From Gammaproteobacteria bacterium (GTDB lineage: Bacteria > Pseudomonadota > Gammaproteobacteria > Steroidobacterales > GCA-2729495), in NCBI GenBank assembly GCA_030426355.1, contig JAUHYQ010000004.1, positions 310,001 through 374,000 on the forward strand: 64,000 nt of DNA. Reading direction: 5' to 3'. A program made the translations under genes and the position numbers. The notes below the pieces were generated by a model that saw nothing but the letters and a program-made list of their open reading frames with translations, did not search any database and was not told the origin of the DNA. This document shows, piece after piece, positions 32,936-41,069 of the stretch. Numbering within the stretch: the stretch's first letter is position 1; each line of letters opens with the position of its first letter.

Positions 32936-34258
32936 GTGGGTCGGAAGCTGATGTTGAACAGACGACATTTTCTTGCTAGCAGTGGCTTGCTGGGTGCCGC
33001 GACGCTCACAACTACCGGGCGGCAATCCGCGCAAGCGTCAGAAACGCTGCGCCCAGTGCCCACCATCACGGGTTCTGCTGAAGAAATTGCCGCGAACGAG
33101 GAGCACTGGCAGAAAATTGCCGACTTCTATGCCGTAGACCCGACCATAACCAATCTCGAGAACGGATACTGGGGCGTAATGCCGAGACAGCTGCTGACTG
33201 AGTATCAGCAGCATACCGAACAAGTTAACAGGGCTAACGCAACATATGCCCGAAAGCAGTTTTATGTGGATTATCGTCGTTATCGGCAACGCGCGGCGGA
33301 CGAGCTCGGTGTCTCCAGCGATGAAATCATGTTGACTCGGGGGGCTACCGAGGCACTCCAGAACCTGATTGCAAATTACAACCTGTTGAAACCGGGCGAC
33401 GCAATCATGTACGCCGACCTGGACTATGGCGGCATGCAGGAGACAATGGACTGGCTGGTCGAAAGGCGCGGCGTGGCGGTGGTCAGGTTCAACATTCCCG
33501 AGCCGGCAACGCGGGACGCGGTGCTGTCAACCTATGAGCACATGCTGAGAACGAACCCCAAGGTGCGATTGTTGTTGCTTACCCATGTCAGCAATCGCAC
33601 GGGACTGGTAATGCCGGTGGCAGAAATTGCCGCGATGGCGAGGGCTCGTAACGTTGATGTCATTCTGGATGCGGCTCACTCATTCGGACATCTTGATTTC
33701 AAGGCTGGCGATCTCGGTGTGGATTTCATGGGCGTCAATTTTCACAAGTGGATGGGCGCGCCGCTTGGATCAGGGCTCATGTATATCCGCAAAAATCGCC
33801 TGCAGGATATTGACCCGTGCTATGGCAACCGCAGTTTTCCCGCTGATAACATCCTTTCACGAGCTTCCAGCGGCACTTCGAATTTTGCTGCCTTTATGGT
33901 CATTCCGTCGGCGTTGGACTTTCACCAGGCACTGGGCCCGGCCAACAAAGAAGCGCGATTAAGGTACCTGCGAAATCGCTGGGTGGCCGCAGCCCGTGAA
34001 CTTAAGAATGTGGAAGTACTGACTCCCGACGACCCCCGCATGACCGGTGCGCTGACGTCGTTTCGTATTAAAGGCAGGATCGGCCGGGATGAAAACCGCG
34101 CAATCGTCGATACCCTTCTGAACGAACACCGGATCTTTACCGTGTGGCGCGACGGGGTTGCCGCCGGGGATTGCGTGCGCGTCACACCGGGCATCTATAC
34201 ATCGACGGCCGATATTGACCGCTTTATTTCTGCGTTGCGGGTAATCGCAAAAACCTGA
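32936..34258 (+). CDS. Tat-exported class V aminotransferase-fold PLP enzyme
   Basis: A 440-residue protein starting at GTG 32936, with AAGGAG (32924-32929) six bases before. A Tat signal LNRRHFLASSGLLGAATL opens the protein. The rest is a class V aminotransferase (isopenicillin N epimerase / cysteine desulfurase-like) fold: TRGATEALQNLI, DVILDAAHSFGHLDF with the PLP-binding Asp, and GVNFHKWMGAPLGSG with the Schiff-base Lys. Final Arg in TPGIYTSTADIDRFI context. It would epimerise, lyse or transaminate an amino acid or derivative in the periplasm. Export of a folded PLP enzyme fits the Tat route. The substrate is unknown. Confidence 0.88.
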   Translation: MGRKLMLNRRHFLASSGLLGAATLTTTGRQSAQASETLRPVPTITGSAEEIAANEEHWQKIADFYAVDPTITNLENGYWGVMPRQLLTEYQQHTEQVNRANATYARKQFYVDYRRYRQRAADELGVSSDEIMLTRGATEALQNLIANYNLLKPGDAIMYADLDYGGMQETMDWLVERRGVAVVRFNIPEPATRDAVLSTYEHMLRTNPKVRLLLLTHVSNRTGLVMPVAEIAAMARARNVDVILDAAHSFGHLDFKAGDLGVDFMGVNFHKWMGAPLGSGLMYIRKNRLQDIDPCYGNRSFPADNILSRASSGTSNFAAFMVIPSALDFHQALGPANKEARLRYLRNRWVAAARELKNVEVLTPDDPRMTGALTSFRIKGRIGRDENRAIVDTLLNEHRIFTVWRDGVAAGDCVRVTPGIYTSTADIDRFISALRVIAKT

Positions 34259-34321
34259 GCCACGTCTCGGCTGGAAAAGCCCGTCGCGTGCTAGAATCGC
34301 GCGGACACGAGGACTACATAC

Positions 34322-35140
34322 ATGATCAATTTCGGAGCTCTCGAAGCCAGGATACCCGAGCTACGAGAAGCATTTCAAAATGCCGTTCCTTTTGAGCATT
34401 TGATTATTGATGACTTTGCCGACGCCGACCGGTTGCGCCGGGCACTCAAGATAGTTGAACGCGCGGCGCTGAAAGACCTCGGCGCACGAAATGATAATTT
34501 GTTTCAGAAAAACAAGTACGAAAACCCTCGCTTCTTTGAGCTGTGCGACGAATTTCAAGAACTTCACGAAGACTACCTTTCGCCGCGGTTCCAGAATATT
34601 TTGCGTGCGATCACAGGGGATGAAGTTTTTATAGACCCTGACCATCACGGGGGCGGCCTGCATCTGGGGGTGAAAGCCAGCAAGCTGGACATGCATTCCG
34701 ACTTTAGCCATCACCCGAAACATCCGACCTGGTTTCGGAATCTGAACGTCTTGCTCTACCTTAACGACGATTGGCAACCCGAATACGGCGGCGCACTGCA
34801 GATTCGGGATGACCGCAGCAACGCGGAAATGAGCATTGAACCGCTGTTTAATCGCCTTTTGTTAATGCAGACCAGGAGCTACACCATTCATGGCCACGGG
34901 ATGACCAATTTTCCCGCGGGGAAATACCGCACCTCGATCGCCGCTTACGCGTATGATTTGCGCGACTCAGATCGGATATCCAGCACAACCTGGTACCCGG
35001 AAGGTAACCCGATAAAACGCGCAATCGGGCGCAACTGGACGGCGCTGGTGCGTATAAAAACTAAACTTTTCGGCAGCCGCACGGATAAGCTCAAGTCTCT
35101 GCAAGTTGCAAAAGTCGAGCCGCCAAAAGACGTTGATTAG
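34322..35140 (+). CDS. 2-oxoglutarate-Fe(II) oxygenase (prolyl-4-hydroxylase-like)
   Basis: A 272-residue non-haem iron enzyme. It has the iron motif HSD in KLDMHSDFSHHPK (about residues 120-130), LNVLLYLNDDWQPEYGGALQ after it, the distal His in SYTIHGHGMTNFP, and the 2-oxoglutarate-binding Arg in KYRTSIAAYAY. Such enzymes hydroxylate peptides, nucleotides or small molecules, often as glycan or cell-surface modifiers. It is 63 bp downstream of the Tat aminotransferase and 44 bp upstream of a small helical protein, so a three-gene unit is plausible. Confidence 0.9.
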   Translation: MINFGALEARIPELREAFQNAVPFEHLIIDDFADADRLRRALKIVERAALKDLGARNDNLFQKNKYENPRFFELCDEFQELHEDYLSPRFQNILRAITGDEVFIDPDHHGGGLHLGVKASKLDMHSDFSHHPKHPTWFRNLNVLLYLNDDWQPEYGGALQIRDDRSNAEMSIEPLFNRLLLMQTRSYTIHGHGMTNFPAGKYRTSIAAYAYDLRDSDRISSTTWYPEGNPIKRAIGRNWTALVRIKTKLFGSRTDKLKSLQVAKVEPPKDVD

Positions 35141-35184
35141 CACGCTAGTTCATTCTCGAAATTATTCAGGAGAAGACTCTGTCA

Positions 35185-35508
35185 ATGGAACACAATCGAC
35201 TGCTGTTGCAATTAGAGCAGACTCGTAAAGAAATCAACCGGAAAACAATTAACCCGGAGATTAAGACACTCGCACTTTCGGACATCAAACCTATTGTTGA
35301 GTTGGTTGCGGTGGCCCGGGCTGAGTACGTTGCCGAGCTCTTTTCGCTGGCGACAGCCAGCAAAGGCGCAAAGATGACGGGAAATATCTCCAGGTTACGC
35401 GAACTGCGTGAGACATTTGAGGAGCTTGTTGCCGCAGCGAATGCGCTGGAAACTATGATTAAGCGCGGTTATGTGGATGTCGCAGGCTCGCTCGCCGGCG
35501 ACGTTTGA
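35185..35508 (+). CDS. Small helical protein of unknown function
   Basis: A 107-residue, apparently all-helical protein (LLLQLEQTRKEINRKTINPE, IVELVAVARAEYVAELFSLA, LRELRETFEELVAAANALET). An AGGAGA site precedes the ATG. No family is recognised. It is the last gene before the left copy of the tRNA-Arg repeat and probably belongs with the oxygenase gene upstream. Confidence 0.65.
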   Translation: MEHNRLLLQLEQTRKEINRKTINPEIKTLALSDIKPIVELVAVARAEYVAELFSLATASKGAKMTGNISRLRELRETFEELVAAANALETMIKRGYVDVAGSLAGDV

Positions 35509-35555
35509 ACGGAGTCTGGTATACAGCAAGGTGTAAACAGGACAGCAATGGCCGG

Positions 35556-35605
35556 GTGGTGCCCCGACCACGATTCGAACGTGGGACCTTCCGCTTAGGA
35601 GGCGG
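35556..35605 (-). repeat. Left 50-bp direct repeat: 3' part of tRNA-Arg (att-like)
   Basis: These 50 bases are identical to 39053-39102, covering the encoded CCA end, T arm, variable loop, anticodon loop and 3' half of the anticodon stem of tRNA-Arg(CCT). The D arm and 5' half are absent here, so this is not a functional tRNA. It lies downstream of the intact tRNA 3' end, exactly where an integrase would leave a displaced tRNA tail. Confidence 0.9.
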
Positions 35606-38600
35606 GGATTTTGCGCACGAAGCATTTGCCCCGCTTAGGTTTTGGATATGGGAACTCGATTTGCAACGAATATGCAATTGTATTGAGCGGCAGCCACTTT
35701 GCCATCTGCGTGAAGACCAGCTAATTTGAAATAATAGCTCGCTCACCGCTATCCAGATCAATAACCCAAAGCAGTTCTTCATGGCTATCCGTTATGAACG
35801 CCCGGTTATTATCCGCATCAAGAGCAAAACCGGTTGGCCAAAAACCGTCAGCTGCTCGCTGACTTCCGCGTACTAACTCTTCGATACTATCTGTTGATGG
35901 AATATATCTGTCTATGTCACCAGAATTGATAAGAGCAATCTCGCTTTCAGGATCTATAGTGATGTCACTGATACGCTGAAAGTTTCGAACTATACTGCGT
36001 TCCAACGAATCCATATCCACCGCAACCAGCGCACGCAGCCCAACATCCGCTACCAGAATACGATTGCGGGCCGCATCAACGGCAACCTCTCTAGGTTCCA
36101 AAAATGCAGGGCTCTCGCCGGTCGTGGTGATAACTCCAGAAGGCCCACTGAAATTCAACTCCACTATCGCCGGGCTATCCGGGGAAGTATATAAAGCCCG
36201 GTCGTTGGGTGAATCTACAACAATACCGCGCCTGTCATTGGAGGGATTAGGACTTACTGGTCCGAGACTGGCGACGACTGTTCTGCCTCCCGAGTCTAAA
36301 TTAACCGCCAGAATCCGCTTCAATCCTTCATCAACGACGAGCAATCTATTGTTGGGCTTATCAAGTGCCAAACCCACAGGTGTGTCAAAACTATTTACCT
36401 CATCAGGTTTCGCAGGCCCTGACAGCTCAAATCTGTCACGTGTCTCGAAATCGAAGCCCAATATAGCCTTAAGGCGAAGGTCGATCATATATGCCCGGTT
36501 CGCCATTTTGTCGAATACGATGTCTGTGGGCGAAACAAAGAGATTCTTTGCGCTATGTGCCAGGCCTTCCGAAAAGTGACTGCGCTTACCTCTATCAAGA
36601 TCGACCGCGAATAACGGATCTTTTTTATTACCTACCAGCAAACGATTCCCTGTAATGTCCAGAACTGCTCCACGACCCACTGCAAGTGGCGTACCTGAAA
36701 ATCGGTAATCGGCATGAGGGTTTCGGGCCGGCGGCCTTGACAAAATAGTTCGTCCACCAGTGTCCAAATCGACGGCAATTATCTGATCATGAAATTCTTC
36801 TGCCACCAAAACCCGATTGGAGTCGGTATCCAGCACCAGCGATCTCGGGGCACCAAAAGGGTTAAAACTCGGCTCTTTGGCATTGGAAAAAATGGTGCGA
36901 ATTCCCGTATCAAGATCCATTGCAATAATTGCTTGCTTGCCACTATCCAGAACCAGTGCGCGATTGTTGGCGCCATCAATCACGATGTCTTGAACGGTAA
37001 AAAACAGATTGGCGCCATCTGGGAACGTATTACTCGCAATCAAGGTTTCGAGCCCACTGGTCAGATCAATGCCAAGCAGCTCCCTGCTTTCGCGGTTCCA
37101 TGCCAGCAGCCGATTGTTGGTCGCATCCACGGCAATTGCTGCTTGATCAGAAGGCGTTCCGGCGATACGTGGCAAAGCAGTAGAAAAAATCGTGCGCGCG
37201 CCGGTCGAAAGATCGACAGCAACAATCGCACCAATACCGTTATCTGTTACAAGCGCTCGATTGTTAGCAACATCTATTGCAATCATTTCTGGATATTCGA
37301 ACGAGTTCTCCGCACTGGGGATTGTTTCACTGGACAAAACCGTCCTGACACCCGTCGCAAGGTCGACAGCTACGATTCGACGTCCAGCCGCATCGACAAC
37401 AAGTAGTCGACTATTAATGTCGTCCAGAGCGAGGTCTCTTGTGTAGTCGATCGCCACTCCCCGTTCGACTTCCAGAGACGCCGCATTAACATAGGTATTG
37501 TTGTGCTCATCGACTGTTTCTACTGCGAGTTCGTTCCTGCCAGGCTGCAATGGCACGACTGCACGCCAATGCCTGAAACCATCAGTCGTCGAAGCATCAA
37601 TCCCTGACACACGTAGGTTATTTATTTCTTGTGGATCAGTAGTGGTTCCTGCAACAAGCACCGAATCCTTGTAAACAAGGCTAACAGCACCTGGGAATTG
37701 AATATGTACCGCCGGCGCTGCCGACGTGTTTGAGCGTCGAATAGTTAACGTATCAATAGAGTCTATAGACTGATAATCACGTATCTTAATGACTGTCCCT
37801 GTGGCGCCCTGTGCCAAAGCAGCATACTCAAAAATGTTATTACCGCTGTAATCGGGCACCACCGCGAGAGATTCGGCATTCCATACCGCGCCAATAACCA
37901 GCTTGTCTGATACCTTGGCGCCATTGTCTACGCGACGTATCCGGATAATACTGTTGCCGCCAGCCCTTTTGCCCAACACAAGCAGACCCGGGTCATCGGC
38001 ATTGCCATCAGCATTGGCGTCTTTTACCACAGCCAAATCTGCGGTGGCGACAGAAGGGCCGAAGAAAAAAATCCCGGATCTGGTGCCGTCCGAAATTCGC
38101 CTCAGCTCGACTTTGCTTTTGCCGGAGCTTGACTCGGTACCCAGCACTGCCAGATAGGCAACACCAGACGATACAACTCCGCTGACCGCCTTTACCGTCC
38201 AGCTAGGGGTGAAGAACGCCCATTTGCCGATTAAACTGCCATCGCCAATGGCGCGCAATTCGACCATATTACGCCCGCTACTTTTATTTGCGGCCAGCAC
38301 AGCGATCGCGGCATCCTCGGTATTCCCATCACCATTGGGGTCGTCATGGACTGATACGGCGACTGCCGTCCAGTTCTTACTGAAAAAAGCGATACTGGAA
38401 TCAACCATTTCACCAGTCGTTGCATACCTTAGCTGCACCTTAATCTGACCCGTGACAATAGATGTAGCCAGCGCAACCAGCGCCGGATCACCGATAGTAT
38501 TGTCACGATTTCCGTCGGCGTACGCAGCATGATCATTTACCGTCCAGCTGGCATTAAAGAAAGCTAGAGAGCGAAGCGGAGCGCCGTCCTGGCCGGAGAG

Positions 38601-39052
38601 AACAACGATAGTGTTGGTTTCCGTCGCATGTGCGGCGGAGAAATCCGGAATCGAGTCGCCGGAAACATCAGAAAACCCGCTAAGCGTGGCAAATGCGGGT
38701 GAGTCTACAATTAGACTGGATGCGGCCAATAGCGCCACTAGACCATAAAATCTCATCGAATCCCCAACTCTGATTATTCGCATATAAAGCGGTTTAGGTT
38801 ACTTTTAAAACTGAGTATATCTTTCTCCTACTAGCGATTGAAAAAATATGAAGGCTGTATTGGAACATTATGGAAAACATTATATTCCGCCCGCTTTCTG
38901 TTTTGCCATTTAGGACACTCCGCCTTTTCGATGCGATGAAAATTTGCACCGCATTTGAAACCCAAATGTGAGAAATTGATGCAAATACGTCAAGAAGGCG
39001 GAAATTAGCGGAAACAGGAGTTACAGCTTTTTACTTGTAATTATTATTAAAA
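35606..39052. mobile_element. Putative tRNA-Arg-integrated island (3.45 kb) without integrase
   Basis: The segment between the two 50-bp tRNA-Arg repeats carries one large gene (35721-38756) and A/T-richer flanks. The geometry fits integration at the tRNA 3' end: intact tRNA at one side, tRNA tail at the other. No integrase, excisionase or phage gene is seen, so it is a remnant, a satellite moved in trans, or a product of recombination between repeated tRNA sequences. Confidence 0.6.
35721..38756 (-). CDS. Large exported beta-propeller (NHL-like repeat) protein
   Basis: A 1011-residue protein. ATG 38756 is chosen: GGGGAT precedes it and it begins a signal peptide (MRFYGLVALLAASSLIVDSP). Residues about 30-360 hold FG-GAP/VCBS-like repeats of about 55-60 residues, many with FF-SWTVxxVA and DxNxDGNxDD. 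A bacterial-Ig-like domain follows (about 365-440). From about 445 to the end there are 12 repeats of about 45-50 residues, each with a core like ALDxxNNRLLVVDxxxxxI and AVDLxTGxRTxxS, forming one or two propellers. It likely sits on the surface or in the periplasm and binds ligands. The gene looks lower in GC than its neighbours and lies inside the tRNA-bounded segment. Confidence 0.8.
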   Translation of the reverse strand: MRFYGLVALLAASSLIVDSPAFATLSGFSDVSGDSIPDFSAAHATETNTIVVLSGQDGAPLRSLAFFNASWTVNDHAAYADGNRDNTIGDPALVALATSIVTGQIKVQLRYATTGEMVDSSIAFFSKNWTAVAVSVHDDPNGDGNTEDAAIAVLAANKSSGRNMVELRAIGDGSLIGKWAFFTPSWTVKAVSGVVSSGVAYLAVLGTESSSGKSKVELRRISDGTRSGIFFFGPSVATADLAVVKDANADGNADDPGLLVLGKRAGGNSIIRIRRVDNGAKVSDKLVIGAVWNAESLAVVPDYSGNNIFEYAALAQGATGTVIKIRDYQSIDSIDTLTIRRSNTSAAPAVHIQFPGAVSLVYKDSVLVAGTTTDPQEINNLRVSGIDASTTDGFRHWRAVVPLQPGRNELAVETVDEHNNTYVNAASLEVERGVAIDYTRDLALDDINSRLLVVDAAGRRIVAVDLATGVRTVLSSETIPSAENSFEYPEMIAIDVANNRALVTDNGIGAIVAVDLSTGARTIFSTALPRIAGTPSDQAAIAVDATNNRLLAWNRESRELLGIDLTSGLETLIASNTFPDGANLFFTVQDIVIDGANNRALVLDSGKQAIIAMDLDTGIRTIFSNAKEPSFNPFGAPRSLVLDTDSNRVLVAEEFHDQIIAVDLDTGGRTILSRPPARNPHADYRFSGTPLAVGRGAVLDITGNRLLVGNKKDPLFAVDLDRGKRSHFSEGLAHSAKNLFVSPTDIVFDKMANRAYMIDLRLKAILGFDFETRDRFELSGPAKPDEVNSFDTPVGLALDKPNNRLLVVDEGLKRILAVNLDSGGRTVVASLGPVSPNPSNDRRGIVVDSPNDRALYTSPDSPAIVELNFSGPSGVITTTGESPAFLEPREVAVDAARNRILVADVGLRALVAVDMDSLERSIVRNFQRISDITIDPESEIALINSGDIDRYIPSTDSIEELVRGSQRAADGFWPTGFALDADNNRAFITDSHEELLWVIDLDSGERAIISN

Positions 39053-39053
39053 G
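38757..39053. other. A/T-rich intergenic stretch of the island
   Basis: No gene is supported here. The stretch is visibly A/T-richer than the surrounding genome, and contains a direct repeat AACATTAT (twice within 38871-38895) and a small hairpin CATTTG (38952-38957)/CAAATG (38963-38968). It should hold the promoter of the beta-propeller gene and forms the tRNA-side end of the island. Confidence 0.5.
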
Positions 39054-39102
39054 TGGTGCCCCGACCACGATTCGAACGTGGGACCTTCCGCTTAGGAGGC
39101 GG
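39053..39102 (-). repeat. Right 50-bp direct repeat within intact tRNA-Arg
   Basis: Exact copy of 35556-35605, starting one base outside the tRNA CCA end and stopping in the 5' strand of the anticodon stem. Identity breaks at 39103 (A) versus 35606 (G). Confidence 0.9.
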
Positions 39103-39130
39103 ATGCTCTATCCATCTGAGCTACCGGGGC
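39054..39130 (-). tRNA. tRNA-Arg(CCT)
   Basis: A complete 77-nt tRNA on the minus strand: acceptor GCCCCGG, D arm AGCTCAGATGGATAGAGC, anticodon loop CTCCTAA (anticodon CCT), T loop TTCGAAT, encoded CCA. Its 3' part is duplicated at 35556-35605. Confidence 0.97.
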
Positions 39131-39195
39131 GCACTGACTTCGATGCGAAGCCTAGCACGACCGGTGGACAATTTTGAGCGTAAGGTCGCAGCGAC

Positions 39196-39963
39196 TCAGG
39201 TTAACTGATTACGCGCACGCGCTGCGAGTATGAGCATTGCCGAACCCAGCAGCCATATGGCCGACGGGATTGGTACCACCGTTGCGTTCATGCGTTGCAC
39301 CGTGAACGCGGTTTGGGATCCCTGAGCACCGATGAGTAAAGCATTGCCGGAGGAAGAATCCATCAGATCCACCAGCTGGCTACCCGAATTACGTCCGTAG
39401 TCGAAGGTAACCGGATTGGTGAAGGTTGCATTGTTAATGCCCGCAAGCGGGTTCCCTAAATCAACCGTACCGGAGTAGATGACCAGCGATCCCTTTTTGG
39501 GGCTGGTAGGCTCAAACAGTAGCGACTCGAATTGCATTACATCCTTGGACGTGAAGAGCAACCACTCTGTGCTGCCCTTGTTCTGGCTGTTTAGCCCAAA
39601 TTGCGCGGCGCTCGCCAAACACTTTTCCAAAACATTGCCGCCACAAACACCCAGACCGGCAATACCCTTAGCAACGCTATAGCCGTATGGCTCATAATCG
39701 GCGTCCGCAAGCACCGTGGTGCCAGCGCTGATACTGCGCCAGTCTGCGCCAACCCAGCTATTGGCCGTTACAGTAAAGCCCAGCTCAGAGTTATCACGAA
39801 ATACAAAGCTGTTTCCTGGCTTAACGAGGCTGTTAGCAACGCCGTCGGAAAAATTAAACCCCACCGATGCATTAACCGTCGCTGCGCTAGCCGGTAGCAA
39901 TGACAAACTCATGACCAGCAGCGCGCCTATCGAAAGCAATCTGTGAAAACCGTCAGTGAACAT
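39196..39963 (-). CDS. Exported protein with PEP-CTERM/VPxP-type tail
   Basis: A 255-residue protein with a signal peptide ending near ASAA, a beta-rich middle with one Cys pair (GVCGGNVLEKC), and the tail VVPIPSAIWLLGSAMLILAA followed by RARNQLT. The VPIPSAIWLLGSAM form is a classic PEP-CTERM sorting signal. It is the third such protein in the window. Function unknown; the mature region shows no family I can name. It lies upstream of the tRNA-Arg on the same strand. Confidence 0.75.
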   Translation of the reverse strand: MFTDGFHRLLSIGALLVMSLSLLPASAATVNASVGFNFSDGVANSLVKPGNSFVFRDNSELGFTVTANSWVGADWRSISAGTTVLADADYEPYGYSVAKGIAGLGVCGGNVLEKCLASAAQFGLNSQNKGSTEWLLFTSKDVMQFESLLFEPTSPKKGSLVIYSGTVDLGNPLAGINNATFTNPVTFDYGRNSGSQLVDLMDSSSGNALLIGAQGSQTAFTVQRMNATVVPIPSAIWLLGSAMLILAARARNQLT

Positions 39964-40082
39964 CGTGGTAACCCGTCAATGGCAGGTCGAACGATTCGAC
40001 CTATCAGCTTTACATTCAAGCAGTTACAGACGATTTATGCCGTGAAGCAAGTCACAGCCTGATGTTTCACATAAGCCGGCGC

Positions 40083-40697
40083 TTAGTTCGTGCTTGCGGG
40101 TACGTAGCGATCACCGTACTTGAACCGCAGTGTTTTTACCTTGCCGAACCAGGGAATACTCACAATATAGAGATTGTCGTACTCATCAGGCTCAATGGAT
40201 GGGAGCTTCTTACTGCCATGCATCTCTTCGATGGCCGGCTGAATGTACTCGGGTTCACTTATATACAGAACGATTTTGCCTTTGTAATCGGCAAGTATCC
40301 GATCCACGAGATCAGAAACGGCCGACGGGTCTTCTAGCGTGATAACCGGTGTTTCATTAATTTTAGCGACCGGGGCACCGGTGTCGCGCGTACGCTGGTT
40401 TGGCCCGACAAAAATTGCATCGACGCCTGTTACGACATCGATGTCCGCCAATACACGCGCAAGTTCTGCCGCTCGTCGCTGACCCCGTGGGCTTAATGCC
40501 GGATCATTTCCGCCCGATACGAGCACATCTGCGTATCGCGCGATTATCACCGTGGTGGTCGCTTGTAATTCGAAAAACCAGGCCAGCCCGGTCGTCAGCA
40601 GCACGAATCCGGCAATCGCCACCAGACGACGCTGACGCCGAAGTTTGCGCTTTCTTTGCCGCTGTTCATCTGTGATATCCGCCACCCTGCTCTCCAT
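40083..40697 (-). CDS. Membrane-anchored histidine-phosphatase homologue lacking both catalytic histidines
   Basis: A 204-residue protein with a basic N-terminus, one membrane helix (about residues 26-44) and a phosphoglycerate-mutase/SixA-like domain. The backbone of the family is intact: ALSPRGQRRAAELARVLADI, DAIFVGPNQRTRDTGAPVA and EYDNLYIVSI. The catalytic RHG/RHAE motif is instead VIIARYADV (His to Tyr), and the second site, normally GHS/GHxN, reads LYISEPEYIQPA with no His. It is therefore probably a pseudoenzyme that binds rather than cleaves phosphate esters. It lies 16 bp downstream of a small membrane protein gene. Confidence 0.75.
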   Translation of the reverse strand: MESRVADITDEQRQRKRKLRRQRRLVAIAGFVLLTTGLAWFFELQATTTVIIARYADVLVSGGNDPALSPRGQRRAAELARVLADIDVVTGVDAIFVGPNQRTRDTGAPVAKINETPVITLEDPSAVSDLVDRILADYKGKIVLYISEPEYIQPAIEEMHGSKKLPSIEPDEYDNLYIVSIPWFGKVKTLRFKYGDRYVPASTN

Positions 40698-40713
40698 ACC
40701 CTGCGCGCGGTAT

Positions 40714-41010
40714 TTAGCTTTGGCTGTCGCGGTGATCGTCTGCCGAAGACTGAATGCGTCGCTCTACCGTGACCTCGGTGTATTCGGCTTCCAAATCACC
40801 GTGTTCCCGCTCGTAATTCGCCATCTTGCGCCGCAGCCACCAAACACGAATAGCGATACTGATGCCAATGAGGAGCATAAACCCAACTACAAAAGCAAGA
40901 AAGACAGCCCCCACCAGCAACGACACCAGAAAGGCTCCAACTCCCACTACCAGCGCGACAGCGCGACCAAGCAGGCCGGTGTTGTTGTATTGCCGTGAAA
41001 AAGTACCCAT
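40714..41010 (-). CDS. Small two-helix membrane protein
   Basis: A 98-residue protein with two membrane helices (about residues 15-55; AVALVVGVGAFLVSLLVGAV and FVVGFMLLIGISIAI) and a charged cytosolic C-terminus. No family is recognised. It is 16 bp upstream of the phosphatase-like gene on the same strand, so the two may act together at the inner membrane. Confidence 0.65.
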   Translation of the reverse strand: MGTFSRQYNNTGLLGRAVALVVGVGAFLVSLLVGAVFLAFVVGFMLLIGISIAIRVWWLRRKMANYEREHGDLEAEYTEVTVERRIQSSADDHRDSQS

Positions 41011-41069
41011 GTGGCTATTCTAGCGAATCTTCCCTGGCGAATCTCTTCACCTGAGTTGACCGGGGGTTG

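Noticed and set aside
35556-35630. Second tRNA-Arg gene
   Set aside because: Only the 3' part matches; D arm and 5' acceptor strand are missing, so no cloverleaf can form.
35505-35729. 74-codon plus-strand frame across the tRNA-Arg tail
   Set aside because: It reads through the displaced tRNA sequence and has no protein signature.
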